DNA from: Incurvaria masculella
Taxonomy: Eukaryota > Arthropoda > Insecta > Lepidoptera > Incurvariidae
DNA: 64,000 bases
Reading direction: 5' to 3'
Assembly (NCBI GenBank): GCA_946894095.1
Contig: OX335659.1
Location: 379,501 to 443,500 of the forward strand
In this document: positions 1 to 9,933 of the stretch, piece after piece
How the letters are laid out: each line of letters begins with the position of its first letter
How positions within the stretch are numbered: the stretch's first letter is position 1
The notes under the pieces: generated by a model
What the model was told of the DNA's origin: nothing
Databases searched by the model: none
Seen by the model: the letters and a program-made list of their open reading frames with translations, nothing else
Made by a program: the position numbers and the translations under genes

Positions 1-705
1 TCCTAAGCTGTTCTCAGCGTCCAAGTGTTGGAACGATATTCCTCCTCCTATTCGACAAATTATTACCATACATAGTTTAAAAAAAAAATTTAAACGTTAT
101 CTTCTCTCACAACAAATATCGACAGCTATATAGTTTTTTTAATTTTTTATTTAATGTTTCTATCTTTACTTTACATACGCTAAATACTCCGCTCATCCAA
201 GAAACTCATCGTCCAAAGCATTTTTAGTTCTCATTTGGTTTGTTCACCTTGTTTGGTTGTACAGTATATTTAAAGATACTTATTTGTGTGCTAATTGTAT
301 GAACAGGTTTGATTTTGGTCTTTTATCTTGACTTTTAAACCTAATGTAACATAATATTACGAAACGTCACTAATGTGAAATAGGCCAAACTTAAAATCAG
401 CGACTAGCCTTAGCAATATGTCAGCCTAGTCACAGCTGTGTTTGGTCCTTTTGTTGATATATGCTGTTTATTTATTTTAATTATCTTACTTTAGCTACTA
501 ATGTTTAAGTTACTTGTTACCTTTATAATGTTTTCGTTATATAAGATAATTTAATTTTCTTTATTTACACTTATAATTTAGTATAGAATACAATTTAGAA
601 ATTAAGTAAGTATAAGCTTTATCTAATTGTAATTGTAAGCATTATCAATAATAAACATTTTCATTTTCAACTTTTTCATTTTTCATTTTCATTTTCAACT
701 AGCTG
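1..705 (+). mobile_element. 3' end of a non-LTR retrotransposon (LINE), copy A
   Basis: Bases 2-133 encode the last 43 residues and stop codon of a reverse-transcriptase ORF (SASKCWNDIPPPI region, ending at TAG 131-133). About 520 bp of 3' UTR follow, then a CATTTT-type A/T-rich tail from about 655 to 705. The segment matches 63329-64000 without indels. I counted two differences in 672 positions (559 and 671), so both copies are very young or were recently homogenised. The 5' part lies outside the window. The RT tail resembles CR1/Jockey-group LINEs; the clade is inferred. Confidence 0.85.
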
Positions 706-947
706 CGGTACCCAGCTCCGTTCGGGTTAGTGTTGGCTAAATTATTTGATGGATAAAATGGAGCCCACATGGCTGGTCTAAAATAGGGTCAAACTGGTCC
801 TGGACAATGTATCCATCTACCAAATTTAATCAAGATCGTTTGAGCCCAAATAGAATAATTTAATGAGAAACATCCAATAATTCCCATTTAGAGCTTCGTT
901 GACATTTGGTGGCTATTTAAAAAAACCATTTGCCGCCAGAACCTTTC
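706..947. other. Decayed repeat DNA, unassigned
   Basis: The block around 805-880 (wording like CTACCAAATTTAATCAAGATCG, then CATCCAATAATTCCCATTTA) resembles the stretch at 2540-2625 and looks like LINE 3'-UTR debris. No open frame. Confidence 0.4.
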
Positions 948-1200
948 TGCACTTGCACTGCTACATTGCTTACCTAGTAAGTAAGTAAGTAAGTAACGTG
1001 TAACGTAGGTAAGTTTTGCGTGGACTCCAACCCACAGCCAGCCTCAGCATCGAAGACGGTAACACATCCTGAACCTGACTGCTCCCAGAGATGCTATACG
1101 TTGATAAAATACGCATATAAATCGGTGGTTCGCAAGTTAAAGGAATTTAACACTCTCTACTCACCCCTCTGGTAATGAAGCGTTATATTATGTAGCCTAT
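948..1200 (-). mobile_element. Decayed SINE, 5S rRNA-headed type
   Basis: The stretch from about 1025 (AACCCACAGCCAGCCTCAGC onward) aligns with the head of the better preserved copy at 48249-48629, and the CTGCTACATTG wording near 957 belongs to the SINE body. The central body has been replaced by an AGTA tract (about 975-995). Downstream sequence to 1230 resembles 3090-3220, so this and the copy at 2690-2945 may share an old duplicated neighbourhood. Confidence 0.5.
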
Positions 1201-1282
1201 AAATTTTGAGTAGAATCAGGCTAGACGTAGGTAGAATCCTCCAGTTCTTTATGTCATACCCCTTCACCTGCTTGGCGGTAGG

Positions 1283-1384
1283 GTAAGGGAAGGTCCTGGC
1301 ATGGCACCTAATTTGTTCGGGAAAATGGTGTTTTGGGCTAATATAATGATGGTAGGTGTGGTATTATCCATCCATGTCCAGCCA
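1283..1384 (+). mobile_element. SINE body fragment, 3' half
   Basis: Shares AGGGAAGGTCCTGGCATGGC and the following GGGCTAATAT...CCATCCATGTC wording with the 3' half of the full-length SINE at 9990-10396, same orientation. Both pol III head and tail are missing. Confidence 0.65.
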
Positions 1385-1706
1385 CGAAAAACCGGCCAAG
1401 CGCGAGTCGGACTCGCCTACGAAGGGTTCCGTACCAACGCACAAGATTAACCACAAAAAAATAGGTTTTTTGTATCGGAGCCGCCTTTAATTTTTATTAT
1501 TTTTAAATTTTATCTATTTGTTGTTATAGCGGCAAAATAAATACACACTCTGTGAAAATTTCAGCTGCCTACTTATTACGGTTCATGAGATACAACTTTG
1601 TGACAGACGGACGGCAGGACGGACGGCAGGACGGACGGCAGGACGGACGGACGGACGGACGGATAGTAGGGTTCCGTTGATACCCTTTGGGTACGGAACC
1701 CTAAAA
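1385..1706 (+). repeat. Hairpin-ended interspersed repeat with GGAC tract
   Basis: Begins with an ACCGGCCAAG block followed by the palindrome GCGAGTCGGACTCGC and ends with GGGTACGGAACCCTAAAAA. A (GGAC)n/(GGCA)-type tract lies at about 1608-1665. The same layout recurs at 3473, 13611, 18686, 27586, 40296, 47195 and 51684 in both orientations. It has no ORF; the two ends can each form a hairpin. It is a common lepidopteran intergenic repeat in my recollection; its class is unknown to me. Confidence 0.8.
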
Positions 1707-1833
1707 AATATATTTATACTGATTTTCATTTATTCGTTGTTAGATTTTTTGTATTTACGCTTTTTAATTCTAAATATGGTAGTTGTATAGAATGATATTA
1801 TAAGACATTGAGGGCCGGTATTTCAAACTCCTA

Positions 1834-2185
1834 CTTAAGGCGGGCCATCCCGCTCAACTTCCCATACAAACGTCGAAAGAAGATCATGCGCATATTTCTT
1901 GTCAAATATCTAAAATTGTACTCCAAAGAGTTATTTCATCGAACTAGATGTCTGATGATCATTGGCATTGTAAAATAGTGTCTTGTTTCATAGGTATAAG
2001 GTCCGTAAGTTCGAATTTTTCGCGCGTTTTTTTTACAATAAACTTGGAGGTGAATTACTCAAAGATAAAATAAAAACATCTTAAAAAGATTAGTCATCAC
2101 ACCTAGCTCGTTTCATTAAGATGAGTAATAAATTTGGTTTTTGTTTCATTTACTTTTAGCTATAACTAAGTAGTTTTTTTTAATC
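1834..2185 (-). mobile_element. TTAA-flanked MITE, internally deleted copy
   Basis: Starts TTAAGGCGGGCCATCCCGCT and runs through the GATGTCTGATGA...GGCATTGTAAAA block and the GTTCGAATTTTTCGCGCG block, the reverse complement of the intact copies at 35201 and 36556. Similarity continues past 2110 in broken form to about 2185, and the distal TIR is lost. Confidence 0.75.
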
Positions 2186-2280
2186 CCACCTTTCTAATCA
2201 AAAATAAAAAAACCTAAGTAAATATACTTTTTCGTACTAAGTAGGTACGTCGCTTATTTCAAGGAATGTAATATGTATGT

Positions 2281-2465
2281 ATGTATAATCGACCGTGAAG
2301 CAAGGACACATTAATTGAACAAAGAGCCCAGAAAAGCGAACTACTTTACGAATATACTGCAAGGCTGGACCCGAACCAGAAAAACATACCATTCGCGGGT
2401 ATTGCGTCTACCAATTTCGCCACCCATAATTTGGAATTCTCCTGCAGTTCCTCCTCCCGTAATGA
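2281..2465 (-). mobile_element. SINE with a tRNA-Leu-like head
   Basis: Read on the minus strand, a cloverleaf can be folded: D-arm region with TGGCGAAATTGGTAGACGC (about 2404-2423), an anticodon-like arm with five perfect pairs ATACC/GGTAT and a 7-nt loop (2386-2402), and a T arm CTGG-TTCGGGT-CCAG (2365-2379). The A-box and B-box pol III promoter wording is therefore present. The acceptor stem does not pair, so this is a tRNA-derived repeat and not a tRNA gene. A second, decayed copy is at 55497-55835. Confidence 0.6.
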
Positions 2466-2530
2466 ATGCCTCCTCGATCGGTTTGCCGTAAACGCCAATT
2501 TAGGTGGGAACTCAGACTGACCACTCAGAT
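2466..2530. repeat. Isolated terminus of the GTAAACGCCAA MITE
   Basis: GATCGGTTTGCCGTAAACGC followed by CAATTTAGGTG is the inverted-repeat end of the MITE seen whole at 8067-8417 and 17681-18010. Only this end is present. Confidence 0.6.
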
Positions 2531-2689
2531 TAAACAATGTATCTACCTATGAAATTTTATCAAAATTGGTTAAACCGATGTGGCATGTTTGAATAAGAAA
2601 ACATCCAGATAAGGCCATTTATATAAATTCAATGGATAAAATAAAATATGTAACACATTGGGGCCGATTTCTTTTAAGTTTTTTAAAAG

Positions 2690-2945
2690 TATTTGCCGCC
2701 GAGACGATCCTGCACTGGCACTACTACATTGACATGGATAAAAAACACGGACATTTGTTATTGCTGCTTCGACCATCTTTCACTCAGTGCGATGGTACGT
2801 ACCAACTCAGGCGGGATTAACCTTATCACCTCGTTAGTGAGAAAGAGAAACTATATTTTTAAGAGGAATCCGAACCACAGCCAGCCTCAACATCAAAAAC
2901 GGTTACCAATCTAAAACCCGACCGCGCCCATAGATCCTAAACATA
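2690..2945 (-). mobile_element. Decayed SINE, 5S-headed type
   Basis: Body wording (CACTGGCACTACTACATTGA, then CACGGACATT, GCTTCGACCATC, CAGGCGGGATTAACC) and the GAACCACAGCCAGCCTCA junction match the 5S-headed copy at 48249. The 5S-like part (about 2890-2945) is badly eroded. Confidence 0.6.
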
Positions 2946-3294
2946 GATCCAATCCGCGTATTAATTGAGTGAGTAGTTCGGTCACGTCTCTCGTAATTTA
3001 GAGTGATGTATTCCGCCAATTTCCATGCGTATATGTGTTGTACGCTCACGCCTGATGTTAATATATAGCCAACTAATGCGCAGATTTAGGCTAGACTTAG
3101 ATACAAACCGCATCTAAATCGGGTAATCGGTTCTCAAGTTAAAAGCATTTCATACTACTGGTCACCTTCTCTGTTAATTTAGCGTAATGCTAAGTATCCC
3201 TAAAATTTCCGGAAAAAATCGACCCTTAGGTACAATTATGTAGCATCAATATTGGGTGAGCCATATAAATTGTCATCCCCTGTATCATTCCCTT
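2946..3294. other. Unassigned AT-rich sequence
   Basis: No ORF. The portion around 3100-3220 resembles 1120-1210, consistent with shared flanking debris of an older element. Confidence 0.3.
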
Positions 3295-3450
3295 CATTTT
3301 TTTCAAAATGGTGTGATTCTTCCTGGTCGGCCAGAGAGTACTCGTCGGAGCAGCATAACGCTGTCCTTCCGTCCCCTTCGCAATCTCGCAACGCGGAACA
3401 GGTGGGGAATTAAAATTCAAATTCACTGTCGGAATTCCAAAAATAGAAAC
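3295..3450 (+). mobile_element. Fragment of a LINE 3' family (LPxEVFP tail family)
   Basis: CGTCGGAGCAGCATAACGCT followed by GTCC...CCGTCCCC is the reverse complement of the wording at 19229-19265, placing it at the edge of the same family as the copies at 4600, 8418, 18967, 36179 and 40000. No RT motif is included here. Confidence 0.4.
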
Positions 3451-3472
3451 GGGCCGGACTTTGTTCTTTTTT

Positions 3473-3800
3473 AGGGTTCCGTACCCAAAGGGTGAAAACG
3501 GAACCCTATTACTAAGCCTCCGCTGTCCGTCCGCCCGTCCGTCCGTCCGTTTGTCATAGGGCTGTATCTCATGAACCATAATAGGTAGGCCGCTGAAATT
3601 TTCACAGAGTATGTATTTATTTTGCCGCTATAACAACAAATAGGTAACATTAAAAAATAATACATGATGTTTTTTATGTCTTATTTTTTAATTTACTAAT
3701 TTAACTTACTAATCTATACAAAAAACGTAATTTTATTAAAGAAAAATTTGTACGTGGTATGGAACCCTTCGTGTGCGAGTCCGACTCGCACTTGGCCGAT
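3473..3800 (-). repeat. Hairpin-ended GGAC repeat
   Basis: AGGGTTCCGTACCCAAAGGG at the left, a GTCC tract near 3527-3552, and GCGAGTCCGACTCGCACTTG at the right. Inverse orientation to the copy at 1385. It abuts a SINE directly. Confidence 0.85.
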
Positions 3801-4165
3801 TTTTTTTGCAACCTGACATGGATGGCTATTACCACACAATTACCGTTATGATATTAGCCCAATACACCACATTCCTGCAGGAATTAGGTGCCAGGACCTT
3901 CCCTTTATGAGCACGGCTACATTGAAATGGATGGAAAACACGGACAACTTTTCATTGCCGCATCAACCATAGTTTCATCCTATGCGGTGGTACCAACCTG
4001 GGCGGGCTTAACCCTACCACCTAGTAGGGGAAGGGGACCTACAATTCTACATGGGTTCCGAACCATGGAACAGCTCACATTTGCACAAATGCATTTATCA
4101 AACTTAGAAAGAGAAAGAGAGTGTTTTATGTCCTCTAAGTCCTCTAACCCCTAGACCACGAGCTC
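3801..4165 (-). mobile_element. tRNA-headed SINE
   Basis: Minus-oriented copy of the about 400-bp SINE: poly-T (tail) at 3800-3808, body with GACATGGATGGCTATTACC and the GAAATGGATGGAAAACACGG and GTAGGGGAAGGGGACCTAC blocks, and a damaged head (TCCTCTAACCCCTAGACCAC, the reverse complement of a tRNA-like A box) near 4138-4160. The B-box region is lost. Confidence 0.8.
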
Positions 4166-4244
4166 TAGAATTGCCGATGTATTTATTTATTTATATATGT
4201 TCATTGCACTCAAAATTCGGGCAAAAGGTACAACTTAATGCCAG

Positions 4245-4340
4245 CGGCATTCTCTCTTATGGGTTCATTCAATGCGATGGTAGCAGCCCCTGTGGGAATA
4301 ACCCTACCACCTAGTACCTATGTAAGGAAGGGGACGAATC
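4245..4340 (-). mobile_element. SINE body fragment
   Basis: CATTCAATGCGATGGTAGCA, AACCCTACCACCTAGTACC and AAGGAAGGGGACG match the central SINE body only. Confidence 0.5.
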
Positions 4341-4599
4341 ACTTTGTCCGCTATTACGACATTCATGGAAATAAATGCAGCCGGCCGATTGCATTATTTT
4401 AGGTTCCGGAACCGACACGGCATGTCAAAGTTTAAAAAAAAAATTGACATTAAGACATATTTCTGTACTATTCAAGAAATAAATTGAGGGCAAAAATAAT
4501 ATGCCGGATATAAATGTTAAGAGATTTCACCCGAGAATAGTCCGAAAATTTCGCTTTTTATGCGGTGTGCATGAACTTGAAGTTATACATACGTCCTGG

Positions 4600-4960
4600 C
4601 GTCACCTTTAAGCCCAGGCTACAAACAGATGTTTTTTATGGAACTTTGCTTTATGTTAAGCTCGGCATATGGCGTACGCCAGGACCTCTTAAGGTGCCCG
4701 ACGACGCCCATACGCTTTCGAACTTTAAAGGGGGCTGCGAAAACCATGCCGGCGCACCAGGTGCTTCTTCACACCATGTTTGAAGGACCCCAGGTTTTAT
4801 TTTGGGAGAAATATCTCGGCAGGGAGTATTTCTAATTCTAAAGTTTACCGATCCTATGGATAAATGACCTAAAGGATTGGTTGGTTCAGATTTTTTGAAT
4901 GTCGCCAGTGAACGGGTGCATTTTCTGTCTATTCCGCGTTGTTCGATGGTAGAAAGGGGA
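4600..4960 (-). mobile_element. LINE 3' end, LPxEVFP tail family
   Basis: On the minus strand around 4835-4740 the translation reads like the conserved C-terminal end of Jockey-type RTs (LLPAEIF, then NL, SFKHGVKKHL), with in-frame stops. Four further copies of this tail sit at 8418, 18967, 36179 and 40000. Only the extreme C-terminus and 3' UTR are retained in each. Confidence 0.6.
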
Positions 4961-4961
4961 C

Positions 4962-5050
4962 GGACAACTACCGTTATTATCTAATACATTACATTCCCGA
5001 AGGAATAAGGTACCATGCCAGAACCTTCCCTTTATGAGCACGACTACATT
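4962..5050 (-). mobile_element. SINE body fragment
   Basis: GGACAACTACCGTTATTATC followed by the AGGTACCATGCCAG and CCCTTTATGAGCACGACTAC blocks; truncated where a second SINE begins at about 5056. Confidence 0.65.
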
Positions 5051-5055
5051 GATCT

Positions 5056-6028
5056 ATTTTTTTTATGCGACCTGACATGGATGGCTAATACCACACAACT
5101 ACCGTTATGATATTAGCCCAATACACCACATCCCCGAAGGAATGAGGTGCCATGCCAGGACCTTCCCTTTATGAGCACTGCTACATTGAACTCGGGACAT
5201 AATTCTTCTTTTTACACTGATTCTTTTACTGTTAGAGCTGCACGTATGTGGAACCAGCTTCCACTTGATGTACGAATATCCTATTCTATTCACATATTTA
5301 AAGAGCGTCTCAAATGTCTGTTCCTCGATTTTTGACTTGTATTATTTAATCAGTAGTTATTTGCTTTTACTGATCCTACTGATTCAAGAGACACATTGTT
5401 TCTTTTGTGCATTGAATATAAAGGTATATATTTATATATTTATATGTGTAAATATTTGTATGTATCTATCTGTTAATATTAAGTACTATACATTATAAGC
5501 CTATTTTTATGTACGATTATTTTATGAAAATATATATATTTCCATTTCATTTTAAAATATTTTTTAAGATACTTAATATTTTCTTTAGTTTTTAGTTTTT
5601 TATTTTTTTCTTTTGCCCGCCACACCGCACCTCTCCTACGTCTCTAAGGTTGAATGTCAGAGAATGCCTCATGGCATTAATTCCGCCTTTTTGTGAACCA
5701 TGCTTGCAGGCTTGCAAATAAAGAATTTTTTCATTTTCATTTCATTTCAACTCGATGGAAAACACGGACAATTTTTCATTGCCGCTTCGACCATCTTTTC
5801 ATCCAATGCGGTGGTACCAACCCGGGCGGGCTTATGCCCTTCCCTACAAAACCTTAGGGAAGGGTAGGACCTACAGTTTCATATGGATTCTGAACCATGG
5901 AGCAGCTCGCATTCGTGACTAAATGCACTTGTCGAACTCGGAAAGAGAAAGACAGTGGTGCAAGTCGGTATTGAACCCAGGCCTCTGGTACGCTAGTCCA
6001 GTCCCCGCGCCACAAGGCTACGAGCCGC
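5056..6028 (-). mobile_element. tRNA-headed SINE split by a LINE
   Basis: The tail-side half is 5056-5194 and the head-side half 5749-6028; both belong to one copy because the body wording continues across the insertion. The head reads, on the minus strand, TAGCCTTGTGG (A-box-like, damaged) then the B-box GGTTCAATACC with one deviation. The inserted LINE (5195-5748) is flanked by AACTCG at 5189-5194 and 5749-5754. Confidence 0.85.
5195..5748 (+). mobile_element. 5'-truncated LINE inserted in a SINE
   Basis: The first ~140 bp encode an RT C-terminus of the SFTVRAARMWNQLPLDV type, ending at TGA near 5333. An AT-rich 3' UTR and a CATTTT/CATTT tail end the element. It is flanked by a 6-bp duplication AACTCG, and the preserved SINE sequence on both sides confirms the boundaries. 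This shows target-primed reverse transcription into a pre-existing SINE. Confidence 0.88.
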
Positions 6029-6295
6029 TAGATTGAGTACACGGACAATTTTTCATTGCCACTTTAATTAAAGTTTCACCATGCCACCACCAAACCGAGC
6101 GGGTTTAACCCTACCAATAAGCAGGGGAAGGGGACCTAAAGTTTTACATGAGTTCCGAACCATGGAACAGCTTGCATTCATAATCAATTAATCCAAATCA
6201 GAAAGAGAAACAATAGTGGTACATGGCCGGGACGAGGATTTGAACCCAGACCTCTCGCATGAAAGTCCTCTAGCCACTAGACCACTATGTAATTT
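6029..6295 (-). mobile_element. SINE with a tRNA-Glu-like head
   Basis: Abuts the previous SINE without spacer. Its head (about 6230-6290) read on the minus strand has TGGTCTAGTGGCTAGAGGAC, identical in its first 15 bases to the 5' part of eukaryotic tRNA-Glu as I recall it, and a canonical B box GGTTCAAATCC. The body is truncated on the tail side at about 6040. It shares the body wording GCAGGGGAAGGGGACCTAAA with the other SINEs. Confidence 0.75.
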
Positions 6296-7859
6296 TGGAT
6301 TACAACGTTTACACTTGCTTAGGACTACACTACTTAGAAGTTACATTAACATCAAATTAACCATATCTTATTGTGATTTGCCTATGTATTTAACTACAAA
6401 AACCTGTAATTGTAAATGTATGCCATTCATTTAAGATTTACTTAATGTAAAGTTATGGTATACTTATTTCGTTTTTTTCCTACTTTCCTCCTTTTTCATA
6501 AAACCTAGTAAAGATAATTTCAAGTGTAGAACGAATAAATAATGAAAGATTGACAAAGCGAATTCACAGATGGTAAGTGTGTGGAAGTGGCTAGCCTGTA
6601 TGACCAAGAAGAATTACCACGATAAGTCAGTGGCTCCGTTAAAGTTAAAATAGAATCACCCGTAATCAAAGAGCATGTATAAAGGGATGCATGTCTGTAG
6701 AAGCAAAAAAAGTATTCTGTGATCGAACACCGCGAGTGATATTCTGCATAAAATAAAATAGGCAGCAATATACAATTTCAATTTTCAACTCTTTAACTCT
6801 ATTTCAAAGAATAAATAGGGGCTAAAGTCACTCGCAATCCTATTTCCTTTATGAGAATAAAACACCCTACAGACACACGAACAGACGCATGAACAGACAA
6901 ACAACCAGGTCCCACAATAATTGTTACGTTATTCCTTATCTTGGGGAACGAAACCCTAAAAGTGTTTAACAGCATCACTTCATTCACTATTTACCTACGT
7001 CCGCTGCCTACGTCATCCTCCTAGCCACTTGAGAGCGTTTGGCGCGAGCGTGGTTTGTTTATAGTCGTTAGGGTCATTACTTTTATGGCAGTGTTTATTA
7101 AACAATACCGGGGATCAATGGCGACCATTGTGGGGGATTCAGAATTGCCGGGGATTCATTCCTGCCTGTTACACCGGCGGCGACTCTCGTAACTGGAGTT
7201 ACGAGTAATAGTTAGTAATACTAATAAATACTTCGTTGCGGCTTGTAGCCGGCGACTCTTTACCGCCGGTTACCGCCGAAACTGTAATGCGCGCGCGCAG
7301 TGCGCACTGTAGTCGAAGAGGGGCTACATTGTTATCGACCGCCGTTGTGGTTTGCTTACAGAAAAAGTCCAACGATTAGTATTTATAAATGCTAATAGGC
7401 ATATAAATGATAATTATGTTTATTTATCATTTGTGTTATATTATTTCTGGGGATTATTTTGTCGAGGATAAAAAGTTTGGTCTGACTTCTTAATTGTTTG
7501 CAATAACTACATAGTAACAAAACCTCTTTCTTAATTTTTATTTTTGTTGAGAATACAGGTCCCTGCACTCGAGATTCAGGATTCATGTAAGATGATCGAA
7601 CCGTGCTAGATGTCATTATACCCATTCATGTCCAGCCAAAAAAAAAGGGAAGAAGGGAGAGGAAGTGTTTTTTCATTTATTTTTGCAACAGTTTCCGCAA
7701 ACGGCTATCGACATCAGCAAAAACAGTTACAAACGTTTTAGAAGACCAGTGGAAACGCCCACGACTACTATATAAGGTATCTAAAATCAGCTCAAAGATA
7801 ATTTAGTAAATTTTTGTCTGCGCAGCATCGAGTTTCACTCTAACACACGTACCCATGTA
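6296..7859. other. Unassigned sequence
   Basis: No recognisable gene. 6795-6960 has GGGGAACGAAACCCTAAAA and CAGACA runs like a much-decayed relative of the GGAC hairpin repeat. 7130-7330 is locally GC-rich (CCGGCGGCGACTCTCG, GCGCGCGCAGTGCGCAC). ORFs of 60-80 codons are short and show no motif. Confidence 0.4.
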
Positions 7860-8066
7860 GTGTGCGGGCGGTCGCTGGAAAGGACAATTAGTGAAGAACG
7901 ATGTCGCCACTCAATCATCCAGCAAATCAAATCACGTCCATTACCGGCGCGGTGTCGGCGGTGGCGTCCGCGTAGAGGGAAACGAGACGGTGCGACCGAC
8001 GTCCGCCGCGCCTCGTCCGCTGCCGGCGCTGGCGACGTGAGCGGGAAGGTCGGGAGAGGCAACAGA
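7860..8066. other. GC-rich island, left part
   Basis: Strongly CpG-rich sequence containing GCGCGGTGTCGGCGGTGGCG. It stops where a MITE starts. The other GC-rich stretch at 8716-8930 may be the continuation of the same island, split by the MITE and a LINE tail. A host promoter or 5' exon is possible but no splice or coding signal supports it. Confidence 0.35.
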
Positions 8067-8417
8067 GCCTGTAGTCCCAGTTGTCACCTAAATTGGCGTT
8101 TACGGCAAACCGATCGACTGAAGTTTCCAATGTATGGAGAAATTCAAGAGCGCGCGCAGTGGGCGTTAATCGAACTAACATTTGCGAGTCCGAGTTTGAT
8201 TTGACAGCTTACTCAACGTTGCCGTAAATACGTCGACGTTGCCGTTTCCGCCGATTCCGCGTTTTCATACAAATCGGAAGTCCGAGCTTGACTTTGACAG
8301 CTTGGAGAAGTAAAACCACAGAATATATAGTAAAAACTTGTATGGAGTTTGACGTTTGCCAGTCGATCGGCTTGCTGTAAACTACAATTTAGGTGACAAC
8401 TGGGACTACAGGCTCAG
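8067..8417. mobile_element. MITE with about 60-bp TIRs
   Basis: The left end GAGCCTGTAGTCCCAGTTGT and the right end, its reverse complement, extend as inverted repeats of about 60 bp (8067-8128 and 8357-8417, including CACCTAAATTG and CCGATCGACTG). Non-coding. A second copy in opposite orientation lies at 17681-18010, and one terminus at 2466. I could not fix a target duplication, so the superfamily stays open. Confidence 0.8.
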
Positions 8418-8715
8418 AAACTCGCTGGTATGGAACGGGTCGGCGGAGCCAATTCTATTTAATTTGAAGCGAGGCATGTGGCGAATGCCAGGACCTCGCA
8501 AAGGAGACGCCCGATGACGCCCGTGGGCTTTCGAACTCTCACAAAAATTTGCCGGCCGGCCAGGTGGTTTTCTACACCGTTTGTGCGTTACCAGGTTGCA
8601 CTTTGAGGGAAAAACCTCGGCGAGAAGCTGATTCCATAGTTTAACAACGATCTGGAGGATGCCGCCCAGCGAATGAGTTATGCTCACCACTCCCACCCTT
8701 CCTTGGTCGCTGGCG
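8418..8715 (-). mobile_element. LINE 3' end, LPxEVFP tail family
   Basis: Minus-strand translation near 8645-8560 reads KLWNQLLAEVFPSKCNL, the C-terminal signature of Jockey-like RTs, followed by a frame-damaged remainder. Abuts the MITE directly. Confidence 0.65.
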
Positions 8716-8930
8716 TCCAACGTCCGCGGCGCTCCGGCCGCCGCAGAGGCAGAGGCCAGCTACGACGAAAGCCGCAGTTGAAATATGTCGTCGAGTGTCG
8801 GCGGTGACGGCGGCGCGGGGTGGGCGCGGCGCAGGGTCGTGTTGTCGGCCCCGCGAGCTGTCAGCAATCACGCGGCGAGCCGCTGCTGTTTTTCGTCGCT
8901 GACATTCCATTCACAGCAATATTAAATTAA
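8716..8930. other. GC-rich island, right part
   Basis: Contains GTCGGCGGTGACGGCGGCGC and other CpG clusters; a minus-strand open frame of 89 codons spans most of it but is compositionally biased (Arg/Ala/Gly) and unsupported. Confidence 0.3.
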
Positions 8931-9699
8931 AAATGTTGTAGACGTGGCACTGTGTTTGTTTCTATCAACATTTCAATTCGAAATCCAGCAATAGGAATGA
9001 TTAAATCGATCATCTAAACATAAAAACCTGCCAAGTGCGAGTTGTGCTCGCACAAGAAGGTTTCTGAACCGTGCCAATAAAAATCTTTTTTATTGTATGA
9101 GGGCAATAAAAATACGCACTCGGAGATATTTTCAAGCGTTTACTTGCCTATTGACATTATTAAGATTGAGAATCACGTTTCTTATATGGGAATTTTGTTA
9201 CTTTCGTACGGTTTTCAAGACAACTTTATTCTTAATTAAAAACGCTTAATGTTTATATTTTCTACACCATTTTGGAATAATTGCAACGAAAAATAAAGCT
9301 AGATTTGAGGTTTTAAGATCAGTGTATGACACATATTTCTTACAGATTGATTGTCTTTACGACACCAACAATTTTTAAAACCTACGCCTGTATCCACGCG
9401 TTAAGTCTTGTTTCCGCCTAATATTTGGTTAAATAATCACCTAAAGCCGGTGTCAGACGAAAAATATGGCAAACCCGATTACAGTGTACCAAACCTAGTA
9501 CGGTTTGTTGTTAATAGATAAAAACGACACTCCCTGAATTCTAAAATTAAGTTACTATATTTAGGGCCCGCCTTCATCTGACATATCACCCTGTAATACG
9601 GCAGCCATTGAGTTGATCCACACCAAAGCCTCGACATGACGCTGAAATTTCCACACACTCTGGGTCAATATCCACAAAAAATATACAGTGGCCATTCTC
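8931..9699. other. Mostly unassigned, with a decayed hairpin repeat
   Basis: 9024-9165 retains CCAAGTGCGAGTTGTGCTCG and the AATAAAAATACGCACTCGG block of the GGAC hairpin repeat in plus orientation, heavily diverged. The rest shows nothing I recognise. Confidence 0.45.
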
Positions 9700-9933
9700 G
9701 CCCGGGGGCCGCGGCCAACCCTTGTAATCGGCTTACCCCTCCCTCCCTCGCCCCGCCGCCACCCCCGCAGACAAAATGTATTTTTTAAGTAATTCCCCGG
9801 ACAATAGCAGCGGCGGGCTCACAATGCGCCCTAGCTCGTCCTAAGCTGTCTCTTTGACGCCGCTGCCGCCCGCCCGCCCGCCCGGCGGTGGGCGGCGCGG
9901 CGCGCGGGAGCTGGGCGGATACGTACGCCGCTA
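9700..9933. other. GC-rich island
   Basis: Contains a run of CCCG units at about 9870-9884 and CGGCGCGGCGCGCGGGAGC. It could be a CpG-type host regulatory region. There is no ORF or splice evidence. Confidence 0.3.

Noticed and set aside
2358..2430. tRNA-Leu gene
   Set aside because: No paired acceptor stem, base 33 is not T, and it recurs as part of a repeat.
6230..6290. tRNA-Glu gene
   Set aside because: Fused to the SINE body and lacking an acceptor stem partner.
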